A stretch of DNA of 64,000 bases from Bacteroidales bacterium (GTDB taxonomy: Bacteria; Bacteroidota; Bacteroidia; Bacteroidales; Muribaculaceae), in NCBI GenBank assembly GCA_003150235.1, contig QAMW01000007.1, positions 20,832 to 84,831 of the forward strand. Direction: 5' to 3'. This document shows positions 9,129-17,267 of this stretch, in pieces; the first letter of the stretch is position 1; each line of letters opens with the position of its first letter. The notes beneath the pieces are model-generated. The model made no database searches and was not told where the DNA came from. It saw only the letters and a program-made list of their open reading frames with translations. Made by a program: the position numbers and the translations under genes.

Positions 9129-9959
9129 CTATTCAAGGTTTTTACGGAAATCAGTAGGTGTCATTCCGGTAGCCTTCTTAAACAGGCGCGTAAAATAGGA
9201 GTAGTCGTCATAGCCGAGGGAAGCGGCGATTTCGCGCACATTACGGTTGGTGTGCATAAGCTGCCGTTTGGCATTGACCGTCACCTGCCCCCTGATGAAA
9301 TCGCTTACGCTTGTGCCGGTCACCGCCTTAACCGCCTCGTTAAGATAAACGCCTGATATATTGAGCATAGAAGCATACGCTGCCGGACTCTTTTCTTCAG
9401 TGAGGTGTTTATCCATCAGGCATTTAAGCCGCAAAACGATTGACGCATAACGGTCACTGCCACCGCTATCGGATGGCATGACGGCGTCGCAGAACAGCGT
9501 CACAATAGCCGTCACCATCGCCCGCGCAAACTCAGCATTGTCGCTGCGACCGCGCAAAAGTTCAAACAAGCGTGTAATGTCATCGACATACTTTTCACTG
9601 AATTTCATAGGAACAGTATTCAATGAATACCTTGTCAGCTGCTGCCGTTGCGATTCGGTCAGATGATCGGGAGAGACAAAAAGACACCATGCAAGCGGAT
9701 AGCTACCGGAAAACTTTGAAAAATGCACCTGCCCTGGGACTATGACGATTCCTTCTCCGCCATGCAGGGTGACATCCCTGAAATCAACCGCCGCGTCGGC
9801 AACACCCTCAATCAGGAGCGTAAACATATAGTAGTCGTCGCGATGAGGGAAGTCAATCGAGCCTTCACGCTGCCAGTCGGCGGTATGTTTGAAAAATATC
9901 CCGGTGTCGCTCTTCGCCGATATGTGGTGCAGCGGCAACCCTCCTTGCTTTTTTGTCAT
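9129..9959 (-). CDS. AraC family transcriptional regulator
   Basis: 276 residues. The N-terminal cupin-like sensor domain shows GGEGIVIVPGQVHFSKF near 67-83, as in sugar-sensing AraC proteins. The C-terminal double helix-turn-helix spans about 175-276, with VREIAASLGYDDYSYFTRLFKK and ending GMTPTDFRKNLE. It is transcribed away from the fimbrial region and has a TAAATTTG box about 43 bp upstream (10009-10002, minus strand). Whether it controls the fimbrial operon or the ferredoxin pair cannot be said; its ligand is unknown. Confidence 0.92.
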   Translation of the reverse strand: MTKKQGGLPLHHISAKSDTGIFFKHTADWQREGSIDFPHRDDYYMFTLLIEGVADAAVDFRDVTLHGGEGIVIVPGQVHFSKFSGSYPLAWCLFVSPDHLTESQRQQLTRYSLNTVPMKFSEKYVDDITRLFELLRGRSDNAEFARAMVTAIVTLFCDAVMPSDSGGSDRYASIVLRLKCLMDKHLTEEKSPAAYASMLNISGVYLNEAVKAVTGTSVSDFIRGQVTVNAKRQLMHTNRNVREIAASLGYDDYSYFTRLFKKATGMTPTDFRKNLE

Positions 9960-10389
9960 CTGATATGAATTTATACGTTATATGACAGTTAGACTCCTGC
10001 ACAAATTTAGCAATAATTCCTGATACCGGCGCCACCGGGTAATGCCGATGGATTCATGGCGGCAAATAGCATTAATTAAGTGAAACATGTTAAAAATCGT
10101 GGTCAAATGCACGAAATAGATGTACAACATACGCTTGTCTATTGATTTGTCTATCCCGATTAATGCTCAAAAAGTTTGATTTCGCTTTAATTTGTATAAA
10201 AAATTTAAACCGCTCTTTCTTCCGTGTGCCAAGACTGCACAAACTGTCCTGTCAGCCTTCATAAAACGGGATGAAAGACATAAAAGAGAAGAGATAAAGT
10301 TGATAACATTAATGTGACATCGCCACAATCATGCAGAATGCCTAAATGGAGATGAAAAGGTATTGGAAAGAAATTAGGAATAGTGCAAA

Positions 10390-10406
10390 TCTCTTGCCAA
10401 GAGATA
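10390..10406 (+). repeat. Left 17-bp inverted repeat of the putative invertible switch
   Basis: TCTCTTGCCAAGAGATA, identical over 17 bp to the reverse complement of 10562-10578. Each arm is itself a near palindrome (7+1+7), as recognition sites of site-specific invertases often are. No invertase gene is in the window, so any enzyme would act in trans. Confidence 0.75.
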
Positions 10407-10417
10407 CTTAATCAATG

Positions 10418-10447
10418 CAAAGATAACAAAAAAACTTAGGATTCAAC
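10418..10447 (-). promoter_or_regulatory. Promoter inside the invertible segment, pointing away from the operon
   Basis: On the minus strand GTTG (10447-10444), 18 nt, then TATCTTTG (10425-10418), a perfect -7 box. It reads leftward, away from the fimbrial genes. Inversion about the repeats would place the -7 box at 10543-10550 reading right, about 200 bp before the first fimbrial ATG. Confidence 0.55.
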
Positions 10448-10561
10448 CATATTGTGAGTGAATAAATAGTCAAAGACGCGCTTGTCAAGACGTGTTGTTT
10501 TGCAACCGGCGGTATTGAGCGACTGCGAAATGTTGATATCCAACAAATTGCAAACCGTCAA

Positions 10562-10578
10562 TATCTCTTGGCAAGAGA
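10562..10578 (-). repeat. Right 17-bp inverted repeat of the putative invertible switch
   Basis: TATCTCTTGGCAAGAGA, the exact reverse complement of 10390-10406. The two arms bound a 155-bp spacer (189 bp overall), similar in size to the invertible polysaccharide promoters known in Bacteroides fragilis. Confidence 0.75.
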
Positions 10579-10748
10579 ATACGGCAATCTATTGTTGATA
10601 AGTTATATGCCTGTCTTTGCTTTACTGCTTGTAAGCCTGTCAGCATAGTGAGTGTAAATGTCACATTATTATAGGAAAAGTGCAAAAGATGCCGTCTAAA
10701 CGGCGGCTGACATATTAATACAATATTAAACCAACATTATTTGATCCA

Positions 10749-11327
10749 ATGAAGTATCTATACAGTTTACTGTTGATTTTGATGCTACCGACGGGAATAT
10801 ATGCTCAGATTGCAGTGAAGACCAACCTGCTGTATGACGCAACAGCCACCGTCAACCTCGGCGCGGAGGTAGCGGTCGCTCCGCAATGGTCGGTCGAGCT
10901 GTCGGGCAATCTCAATGCATGGACTCTTTCCGGCGAGAAACGCTGGAAACATGTACTCATCCAGCCCGAGGCACGTTACTGGCTGTGCGATGCGATGGCG
11001 GGGCATTTCTTTGGCGCCCATCTCCTATGGGGACAATACAACATAGGACATATCGATGTAGGCGACTTCACTTTCCTCGGCACTGACTTCGGGCGTCTCA
11101 AGGACCACCGTTACCAGGGATGGCTTGCAGGCGCAGGCATCGCCTACGGGTACTCATGGATACTCGGCAAGCATTTCAATCTCGAAGCGGAGATAGGAAT
11201 CGGATGGACCTACAACCGCTACGACGTGTATGAATGTGCGGGTTGCGGACGACGCACCGAATCGGGACGCGTCCACAACTATGTCGGTCCCACCAAAGCT
11301 GCCGTAAACCTTGTATATATCTTTTAA
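10749..11327 (+). CDS. DUF3575 family protein, first gene of fimbrial operon
   Basis: 192 residues with a cleavable signal peptide (MKYLYSLLLILMLPTGIYAQ). The mature part opens IAVKTNLLYDATATVNLGAEV, the typical start of DUF3575, and continues as alternating amphipathic strands ending with an aromatic residue (LVYIF), as in an outer-membrane beta-barrel. These proteins recur at the head of Bacteroidetes fimbrial operons. A Cys pair (ECAGCG) near 161-164 is unusual in such a barrel and may be a disulphide or metal site. It is followed 12 bp later by the OmpA-like gene. The exact role in pilus assembly is not established. Confidence 0.8.
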   Translation: MKYLYSLLLILMLPTGIYAQIAVKTNLLYDATATVNLGAEVAVAPQWSVELSGNLNAWTLSGEKRWKHVLIQPEARYWLCDAMAGHFFGAHLLWGQYNIGHIDVGDFTFLGTDFGRLKDHRYQGWLAGAGIAYGYSWILGKHFNLEAEIGIGWTYNRYDVYECAGCGRRTESGRVHNYVGPTKAAVNLVYIF

Positions 11328-11339
11328 TCACTCACTCCG

Positions 11340-12734
11340 ATGAAACATATAATACTCTCGATCATATCATTCATCACCATAGCCGCCTCATCGGCGCAGA
11401 CCCCGGTAAAGGATGTCAGTGTCGGTCGCACGGCAAGCAATCTTTTAGTGAAGATGACTGTCATCACCGGTGCAGCCGGTGATGAAGCCAACAGCGAGCT
11501 GTGGCTTCGCCCCCTCATCACCGCCGGAAGCGACACTCTCTGGCTGCAGCCTGTGGTAGTGGCAGGTCGCACACGCTACTATCAGCGGTTGCGCCGCGAC
11601 CGCGATGCAGGTGACTACGTGATGCTGCGCGCCGGTAAAGACCCCGACTACGCCTATACCGCCGTAGTGCCTTATGCCGGTTGGATGGAGCAGTCGCAAC
11701 TGCGCATAGTGAGCCGTACCGACGGCTGCTGCGGCTCACCCACTACCCCCGAGACCACCGCCGACATTGCCGCAATCGACTTCAAGCCGAAAGTCTACGA
11801 GCCCGCGATTGTCTACGTAACCCCGGCAAGAGAGATGGTGAAGACACGCGAGATACACGGCTCAGCCTTTATAGACTTCCCCGTCAACAGCACCCGTATA
11901 CTCGAGGATTACCGCGACAATTCGCGCGAGCTATCGGCGATACGCGCCACTATCGACGCGGTGCGCTCCGACAAGGATGTCACCATCACCTCGCTTTACA
12001 TCAAGGGCTTCGCCTCACCGGAAGGACGCTATGCCGCCAACGAGCAACTGGCGCGCGGACGCACCGAGGCGCTTGCCTCATACGTGCGTGACCTCTACAA
12101 TTTCCCGCCATCGGTGATGCACACCTCATGGAAGGCGGAAGACTGGAGCGGACTAATCCGTTGGGTCGAAAACCACGACATTTCCAACAAAGAGGCGATA
12201 ATGTCGCTGATTTCCGACAATGCAATCGACCCCGACCGCCGCGACCAACTGCTTAAGAAGCGCTATCCCGCGCAATATGCCATGTTGCTGCGCGACGTGT
12301 ACCCCTCGCTGCGTCACAGCGACTACACGGTCAACTATACCGTGCGTGACTACGCCACTGTCGAGGAGATAGCCGCCGTAATGGCGACAGCACCGCAGAA
12401 ATTGTCGCTCGACGAGCTTTTCCGTCTTGCCCGGAGCTACGACAGCAACACCCCCGAGTTTATGGAAGTAATGGAGGTGGCGGTAAGGATGTACCCCGAC
12501 TCCGAGACAGCCAACCTGAACGCAGCACTTACCGCCGCATCGCGCGGTGAGACCGACAAGGCGCGCCGCTACCTCGCCCGCGCCGGCAAATCGCCTAACG
12601 CGCTCTACGCCGCTGGAGTCACAGAGGCACGTGACGGCAACATCGACGCCGCAATAGCCCTTTTCAGTCAAGCAGAGGCTGCCGGTGTAACCGAAGCAAG
12701 CGGCGAGATAGCGAAACTGCGCGCACTGAAATAA
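11340..12734 (+). CDS. DUF3868/OmpA-like fimbrial operon protein
   Basis: 464 residues with a signal peptide ending near SSAQ. An N-terminal beta-sandwich region with a DGCCGSPTTPE loop near 128-138 matches DUF3868. An OmpA-C-like peptidoglycan-associating domain follows (SLYIKGFASPEGRYAANEQLARGR near 219-242, with the conserved G-x-A-S-P-E-G and N..LA..R). The C-terminal third is helical and TPR-like (about 370-460). It probably ties the fimbrial machinery to the cell wall. It sits between the DUF3575 protein and the major fimbrillin, the common order in this family of operons. Confidence 0.8.
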   Translation: MKHIILSIISFITIAASSAQTPVKDVSVGRTASNLLVKMTVITGAAGDEANSELWLRPLITAGSDTLWLQPVVVAGRTRYYQRLRRDRDAGDYVMLRAGKDPDYAYTAVVPYAGWMEQSQLRIVSRTDGCCGSPTTPETTADIAAIDFKPKVYEPAIVYVTPAREMVKTREIHGSAFIDFPVNSTRILEDYRDNSRELSAIRATIDAVRSDKDVTITSLYIKGFASPEGRYAANEQLARGRTEALASYVRDLYNFPPSVMHTSWKAEDWSGLIRWVENHDISNKEAIMSLISDNAIDPDRRDQLLKKRYPAQYAMLLRDVYPSLRHSDYTVNYTVRDYATVEEIAAVMATAPQKLSLDELFRLARSYDSNTPEFMEVMEVAVRMYPDSETANLNAALTAASRGETDKARRYLARAGKSPNALYAAGVTEARDGNIDAAIALFSQAEAAGVTEASGEIAKLRALK

Positions 12735-12780
12735 CCTGCCTAAATAATATAATCAACATAACTATCAAAAATCTAAAAAA

Positions 12781-14754
12781 ATGAAACAGACAAAACTTTT
12801 ATTCGGTTTCGCCATATTCCTCGCAGCAGGAATCTCGGCATGTTCCGACGACACCCCCGCCCCCGACACCGGTGAAATCGCACAGAAAGACGAAATGCTC
12901 TACATGCGTGTGGCAATCTCACAACCATCTGAAGCATCGTCACGTGTTGAAAACACTTCAACAAATTTCGAGGATGGTGTCGGCAACGAAAACGAGGTAA
13001 AGACTCTATATTTCAAGTTTTATGATACAAATGGAGATCCCGTTTCTACCAAGCCTGTCACTGATTACACTTTTGTCACAGCCACAACTGACCAAAAATA
13101 TCCGAGCGTCGGCAAAGTAAAAGAGGCAATCGTGTCATTGGGACTGAACAAAGGCGATACGTATCCTGCTTATGTAATGTGCTTTATCAATCCGGTAAAT
13201 TTCAACGAAGTTAACGAGGAGTCCAACACCAAAATGGGAGATTTGAGAGATAAGACTCGTAATGATTATAAAGCCACCGACGGTTCTTTCGCAATGAACA
13301 ACTCGGTTTATTATGGAACCGATGTCGTGACGGGAGCAGAAAATGTAAAAATTTCCGGTACCCCAATCAGACCAAACCAAATTTACACCTCTGAAGAAGA
13401 TGCCAAGAAATCAACTGCAGCCGCTATCGACATATATGTAGAACGCTACGCGGCGAAAGTGAAATTCACCATCGCACAAAATGCAATCCAGACATATACT
13501 TTAGACGGCTATACCCTTACCTTTAACCCTGAGGCATGGACAATAAATGCCGATGCTGCAGAAATGTACGCGGTAAAGCGTTTTGCCACATCAGCCCCTG
13601 TTGATGGAGTAACTCAGCCTATTCCTACTTACTCGGAAGTTAACACAATGCTTGGTGGATGGGATAAATGGAACGATTCCCCTCTCAGCAGAAGCTATTG
13701 GTCATGTTCACCCTCTTATTATGCAACTGCGTTTCCGCAAGTGTCAGACAATATCGCAGATAAAGCGACATCCGGAACCGGAGCCGGTAGCACAGTAGGC
13801 GATTATAAGCTACGATATTACAGCTATAATCAAGTATTGGGAAATAATGACTATGACGGAGCCGGGATAGGTGAAACTCATTTTATCGATTACACTCCGG
13901 AAGGAGAAACTGAAGCCATTACACCTCATAAGTACACGCTTGAAAACACTATGGGCAAATCGGCATTTGAATCCGTCAATCCCAAGGCTGCAGCCCCTTC
14001 AGTATTGGTTGTAGGAAACTATACATTGAAAAATGGTGAAAATGCCATTCAAGCCGGGACAAAATTCTACATTTACCAGGATAAAATATATTTTGATGCT
14101 TCAGTTCCTGAAAACGCTGCTGCAGGAGCACAGACTATGCTTACTAAATTTCTTGATGCAAACCAGATTTTAGCAATAGATGAAAAAGGGACTTTACTTA
14201 GCAGCAAAAACGCCTCAAGTGTGACAAGTTATTTCACCGTGAAGCATCCCGATTTAGCTGTACGTGGAGACATTGCCGTACCTCATCGCTATGTCACCCT
14301 CCAGCTAAATGCAACAAATATCCCGGAGAACACTCCGTTATATTATAAGCCAACTGGAAGCGATAAATGGATTCAAGTGACCAATGGAGTTAAAAATCAA
14401 ATCAATACCCTTCTTTGGCAACAGTTAAGCAACGCGCGGGCATTTACTCAAGGAAAGGCTTATTTTTCCATTCCTATTGCCCACATCGGTCTGACCGAAA
14501 ATACCACAGATGAATCCCCGAAAGATGAAAATGGCAATATCGTATGGTCAAAAGTGCGTGTAGGAGATTTTGGTCTGGTACGTAACCATGTCTACACCTT
14601 GACAGTATCGCAAATCAAGGGATTAGGTACAGGCATTGAAAACCTCGACTATCCCATTGTTCCCCCGATGGAGATGGATGACTATTATATCAAGTACCGA
14701 ATCAACATCCTTAACTGGAGGATAGTGCCCGAGCAAAAGAACATTATTCTCTGA
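12781..14754 (+). CDS. Major fimbrillin, Mfa1-like lipoprotein
   Basis: 657 residues. The lipobox is GISAC (Cys21). A beta-strand (MLYMRVAIS, about 39-47) precedes Ser-Arg at 54-55, a likely protease cut that would remove the first strand so that subunits polymerise by strand exchange, as known for Porphyromonas FimA/Mfa1. The long body has alternating fimbrillin-type strands, and the C-terminus ends in hydrophobic strands (YRINILNWRIVP...NIIL). Codon use is more AT-rich in the body than in the neighbours, fitting a fast-evolving surface antigen. It is large for a shaft subunit (P. gingivalis Mfa1 is about 563 residues), yet position and ending fit the major subunit. Confidence 0.78.
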   Translation: MKQTKLLFGFAIFLAAGISACSDDTPAPDTGEIAQKDEMLYMRVAISQPSEASSRVENTSTNFEDGVGNENEVKTLYFKFYDTNGDPVSTKPVTDYTFVTATTDQKYPSVGKVKEAIVSLGLNKGDTYPAYVMCFINPVNFNEVNEESNTKMGDLRDKTRNDYKATDGSFAMNNSVYYGTDVVTGAENVKISGTPIRPNQIYTSEEDAKKSTAAAIDIYVERYAAKVKFTIAQNAIQTYTLDGYTLTFNPEAWTINADAAEMYAVKRFATSAPVDGVTQPIPTYSEVNTMLGGWDKWNDSPLSRSYWSCSPSYYATAFPQVSDNIADKATSGTGAGSTVGDYKLRYYSYNQVLGNNDYDGAGIGETHFIDYTPEGETEAITPHKYTLENTMGKSAFESVNPKAAAPSVLVVGNYTLKNGENAIQAGTKFYIYQDKIYFDASVPENAAAGAQTMLTKFLDANQILAIDEKGTLLSSKNASSVTSYFTVKHPDLAVRGDIAVPHRYVTLQLNATNIPENTPLYYKPTGSDKWIQVTNGVKNQINTLLWQQLSNARAFTQGKAYFSIPIAHIGLTENTTDESPKDENGNIVWSKVRVGDFGLVRNHVYTLTVSQIKGLGTGIENLDYPIVPPMEMDDYYIKYRINILNWRIVPEQKNIIL

Positions 14755-14784
14755 CGACACCATCAACCATTTTCAACACCATCA

Positions 14785-15837
14785 ATGAAGATGCAGAATA
14801 TACGACAACCGTTCACCCGCACATGCCTCCTTGCCCTGGCTGCGATAATGCTGACAATCACGACAGCATCGTGCCGAAAGATGCTATACGAATATGAGGG
14901 CGACTGCGACCCGCGCTACCGGGTGCATTTCCGCTATACGCGCAACATACTCAACACCGATGCTTTCGGCTCACAGGTGTCGCGTGTGTCGCTCTACCTC
15001 TTTGACAGGCAGGGAAACCTTGTGTACCGCACCACCCGGCAACGCGCCTTGACCGCCGACAATGACTTCTATATCGAGGTCGACGTTGAGCCGGGCGTCT
15101 ACGACATGCTTGCATGGTGTGAGGGAGAACCGCTGACCGACGACCCTGTATCGTTTCTCATCGGCGGTGGCGAAAATCCGGCATCAATCGACGAGCTTTC
15201 GGCTACCCTCCCTCTCGAAGGGAGGGAGCCGCAGCTCTATTCCGGACGCGACATCACGAGGCTTTATCACGGCATCGCCACCGGTGTGGAGTTTCCCGAC
15301 ACCTTCGGCGCCATAGACATCGCCCCGATTGACCTCACCCGCGACACCAATCATCTCACCCTGCAGATATTGAACACTGACGGCAGCACTATCGACCCCT
15401 CCAATCTCAGCGTGGAGCTTGAAGCCGAAAACAGCTGCCTCAACTACCTCAACCGTCCTGTAGGCGAGCGGAAATTTGTCTACACACCATGGTCGCAGAA
15501 GCCGGTCAACGCCGACATCGCCGATGAAAGCGGTCGCGCCGGAGCAGGCAACGGTGTGCAGTTTGAGACTACCACCGGAAGGCTTATCGCCGATATGCCG
15601 CAGCGGCTCACCATACGCCGTGTCGACACCGGCGGCACAGTGATTGAGATACCCCTCATCGAGTATCTTCTTCTGGTGAGAAGCGAGTATGAGGTGGCTA
15701 CCTCCAATCAGGACTATCTCGACCGCTACGACGACTATTCGATGGTATTTTTCATGCAGGGCGGCTACAACTGGATAAAGTCGCGCATACTCATCAACGG
15801 ATGGCGCCGCGTACCCCCGCAGGATGGTATTCTTTAA
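14785..15837 (+). CDS. FimB/Mfa2-type fimbrial anchor lipoprotein
   Basis: 350 residues. The lipobox is TTASC with Cys30, followed by RKMLYEYEGDCDPRYRVHFRY, the usual FimB/Mfa2 opening. No Ser-Arg cut site is seen 34-35 residues after the lipid Cys, unlike the other three subunits, which fits a protein that keeps its lipid and anchors the pilus in the outer membrane. The C-terminus ends GGYNWIKSRILINGWRRVPP, typical of the family. It follows the major subunit by 30 bp. An anchor also limits fimbrial length in the Porphyromonas model. Confidence 0.85.
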   Translation: MKMQNIRQPFTRTCLLALAAIMLTITTASCRKMLYEYEGDCDPRYRVHFRYTRNILNTDAFGSQVSRVSLYLFDRQGNLVYRTTRQRALTADNDFYIEVDVEPGVYDMLAWCEGEPLTDDPVSFLIGGGENPASIDELSATLPLEGREPQLYSGRDITRLYHGIATGVEFPDTFGAIDIAPIDLTRDTNHLTLQILNTDGSTIDPSNLSVELEAENSCLNYLNRPVGERKFVYTPWSQKPVNADIADESGRAGAGNGVQFETTTGRLIADMPQRLTIRRVDTGGTVIEIPLIEYLLLVRSEYEVATSNQDYLDRYDDYSMVFFMQGGYNWIKSRILINGWRRVPPQDGIL

Positions 15838-15846
15838 GACAACTTT

Positions 15847-15880
15847 ATAGCTACCGTAGCTATCTTAGCTAAATCAGCTA
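15847..15880 (+). promoter_or_regulatory. Intercistronic TAGCTA repeats with a hairpin
   Basis: Within the 56-bp gap, ATAGCTAC (15847-15854) and GTAGCTAT (15856-15863) form an 8-bp stem with one unpaired base, followed by TTAGCTAA and CAGCTAT. Possible mRNA processing or partial attenuation point between the anchor and minor subunits; function inferred only. Confidence 0.35.
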
Positions 15881-15893
15881 TCCCTTTAACGAA

Positions 15894-17240
15894 ATGGCTC
15901 TCAGAAACTTAAATATATTATTGCTAATGTTGCTGTTGCTGCTCGTATCGTGCGGCAGCGGGCATCAAGCGCTCCCCGGCAATCCCGAACCGATGCCGGA
16001 GGAAGAAAACATATATTTGCGTTTCACCATCATGACCCGTAACCAAGGTCAAAGCCGCGCCGCCGACATCGATGGCGATTATACCGGCTCCGGCGCGGAA
16101 AACTATATCGATGTCACCGACATCCAATATCTTCTCTTTGACGCCGACGGCAATTATCTGTATAATGTCACGCCAATGACCCGCACCCTGGCGGCAAACG
16201 ACAATTACATCGTATATGACGTGACCGCACGTCTCTACCACTACTATTTCACCCGCAATATCGACAATCCGCAAATCGGATTCTATATACTCGTGCTCGC
16301 CAACCTCGACGGCTGGGGCATCACCCTCCCCGACACGGAGCCGGGCACATCGCTTCAGCAATATTTCACCCTCACCTCCTGTCTGCCCACGGGAGGCACC
16401 CTACCCGATGCCGCCGCTCTCATGAACGCGGCACGTGAATCGGCAGGCAACACACAACGCTTCCACATGGCGGGACTCCAATATTTTTCAGTGTCGACCG
16501 ACAAGCTGAAAGCATCCACGGCGACCGACCCTTACGACATTTCCGATGCCGCTGCCGGGGGCAAAGATATCAACCTCCTCCGCTCACTCTCCAAAATCGA
16601 GGTGATTGACAAAATCGGCATCAGCGACGACGCGGTATTTAATCCCGCAACCGACGACACCGGTGTAAACAGGGTGTTGCGCATAGGCAGCGTGGCTGTC
16701 AACGGCATCATGGACCGTGGCACTCTCCTTCCCTCCTTCACCGAATGGGTAAACGCCGACGCCTCCGAGACGCAGCAGGTCGACAATCCCACCCTACCCG
16801 CCGCAGCGCGATACATAGCCCCGGCACCCTTTGCCGACGGTACGGAGCCCGGTGCGGAAATCGCGGCAAGCTCGCTCAGTTTCGTCTATGACCCCATAGC
16901 TACCGAGGCGCGCCCCGACAAATGCCCGGTCTACTCGGCGTATCTCTTTGAATACTCGAAGACAGGCATCGGTCAATCGCTGCAACCTTACATGCGTGTC
17001 ACCACAAAAGGTGGCACAGAGACGCGCCCCGACAACACAACCGTAACCCATGCCCCCGTCACCTACTATCTCCGCATGGCGCAGTACACCGGCGGTCACG
17101 CCACCTCAGCCGACAACCTCCCCGCACTGCTCCGCAACCACATCTACCGCTTCGAGGTCACGGCTCTATCACAGTCAATGACCGTACACTGGACCGTCTG
17201 CGACATGGATACCGGAGTGTCAGACATCACTTTTAACTAA
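15894..17240 (+). CDS. Minor fimbrial subunit lipoprotein
   Basis: 448 residues. The signal peptide has the lipobox LLVSC (Cys20). A first strand (IYLRFTIMT, about 40-48) is followed by Ser-Arg at 54-55, the same arrangement as in the major fimbrillin. Two fimbrillin-like domains follow, ending in a hydrophobic strand pair (HIYRFEVTAL and MTVHWTVCDMDTG). A likely accessory or tip-complex subunit comparable in place to FimC/Mfa3-type proteins; the assignment comes from operon position and fold pattern, not from a specific signature. It starts 56 bp after the anchor gene. Confidence 0.65.
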   Translation: MALRNLNILLLMLLLLLVSCGSGHQALPGNPEPMPEEENIYLRFTIMTRNQGQSRAADIDGDYTGSGAENYIDVTDIQYLLFDADGNYLYNVTPMTRTLAANDNYIVYDVTARLYHYYFTRNIDNPQIGFYILVLANLDGWGITLPDTEPGTSLQQYFTLTSCLPTGGTLPDAAALMNAARESAGNTQRFHMAGLQYFSVSTDKLKASTATDPYDISDAAAGGKDINLLRSLSKIEVIDKIGISDDAVFNPATDDTGVNRVLRIGSVAVNGIMDRGTLLPSFTEWVNADASETQQVDNPTLPAAARYIAPAPFADGTEPGAEIAASSLSFVYDPIATEARPDKCPVYSAYLFEYSKTGIGQSLQPYMRVTTKGGTETRPDNTTVTHAPVTYYLRMAQYTGGHATSADNLPALLRNHIYRFEVTALSQSMTVHWTVCDMDTGVSDITFN

Positions 17241-17267
17241 AAAATATCTACGAATCCACTGCAAAAA

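Larger units (their letters stand above)
9960..10748. other. 789-bp intergenic region before the fimbrial operon
   Basis: No convincing gene. The left part (to about 10300) is AT-rich and holds only the AraC promoter box. From 10311 to 10670 it holds a 10-bp inverted pair (AATGTGACAT at 10311-10320; its complement at 10658-10667), the invertible-type segment, a possible weak rightward box (TGTCTTTG 10612-10619 with TTG at 10592-10594), and a small hairpin GCCGT-CTAA-ACGGC at 10691-10704 shortly before the operon. Confidence 0.6.

Noticed and set aside
10311..10667. 10-bp inverted pair AATGTGACAT as outer repeats of a larger invertible element
   Set aside because: Only 10 bp, AT-rich and plausible by chance in this region; the 17-bp pair inside is far stronger.
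10485..10685. Short leftward frame of 66 codons inside the region before the fimbrial operon
   Set aside because: It runs through the right repeat of the switch, has no family match by eye and no promoter or signal; best seen as non-coding.
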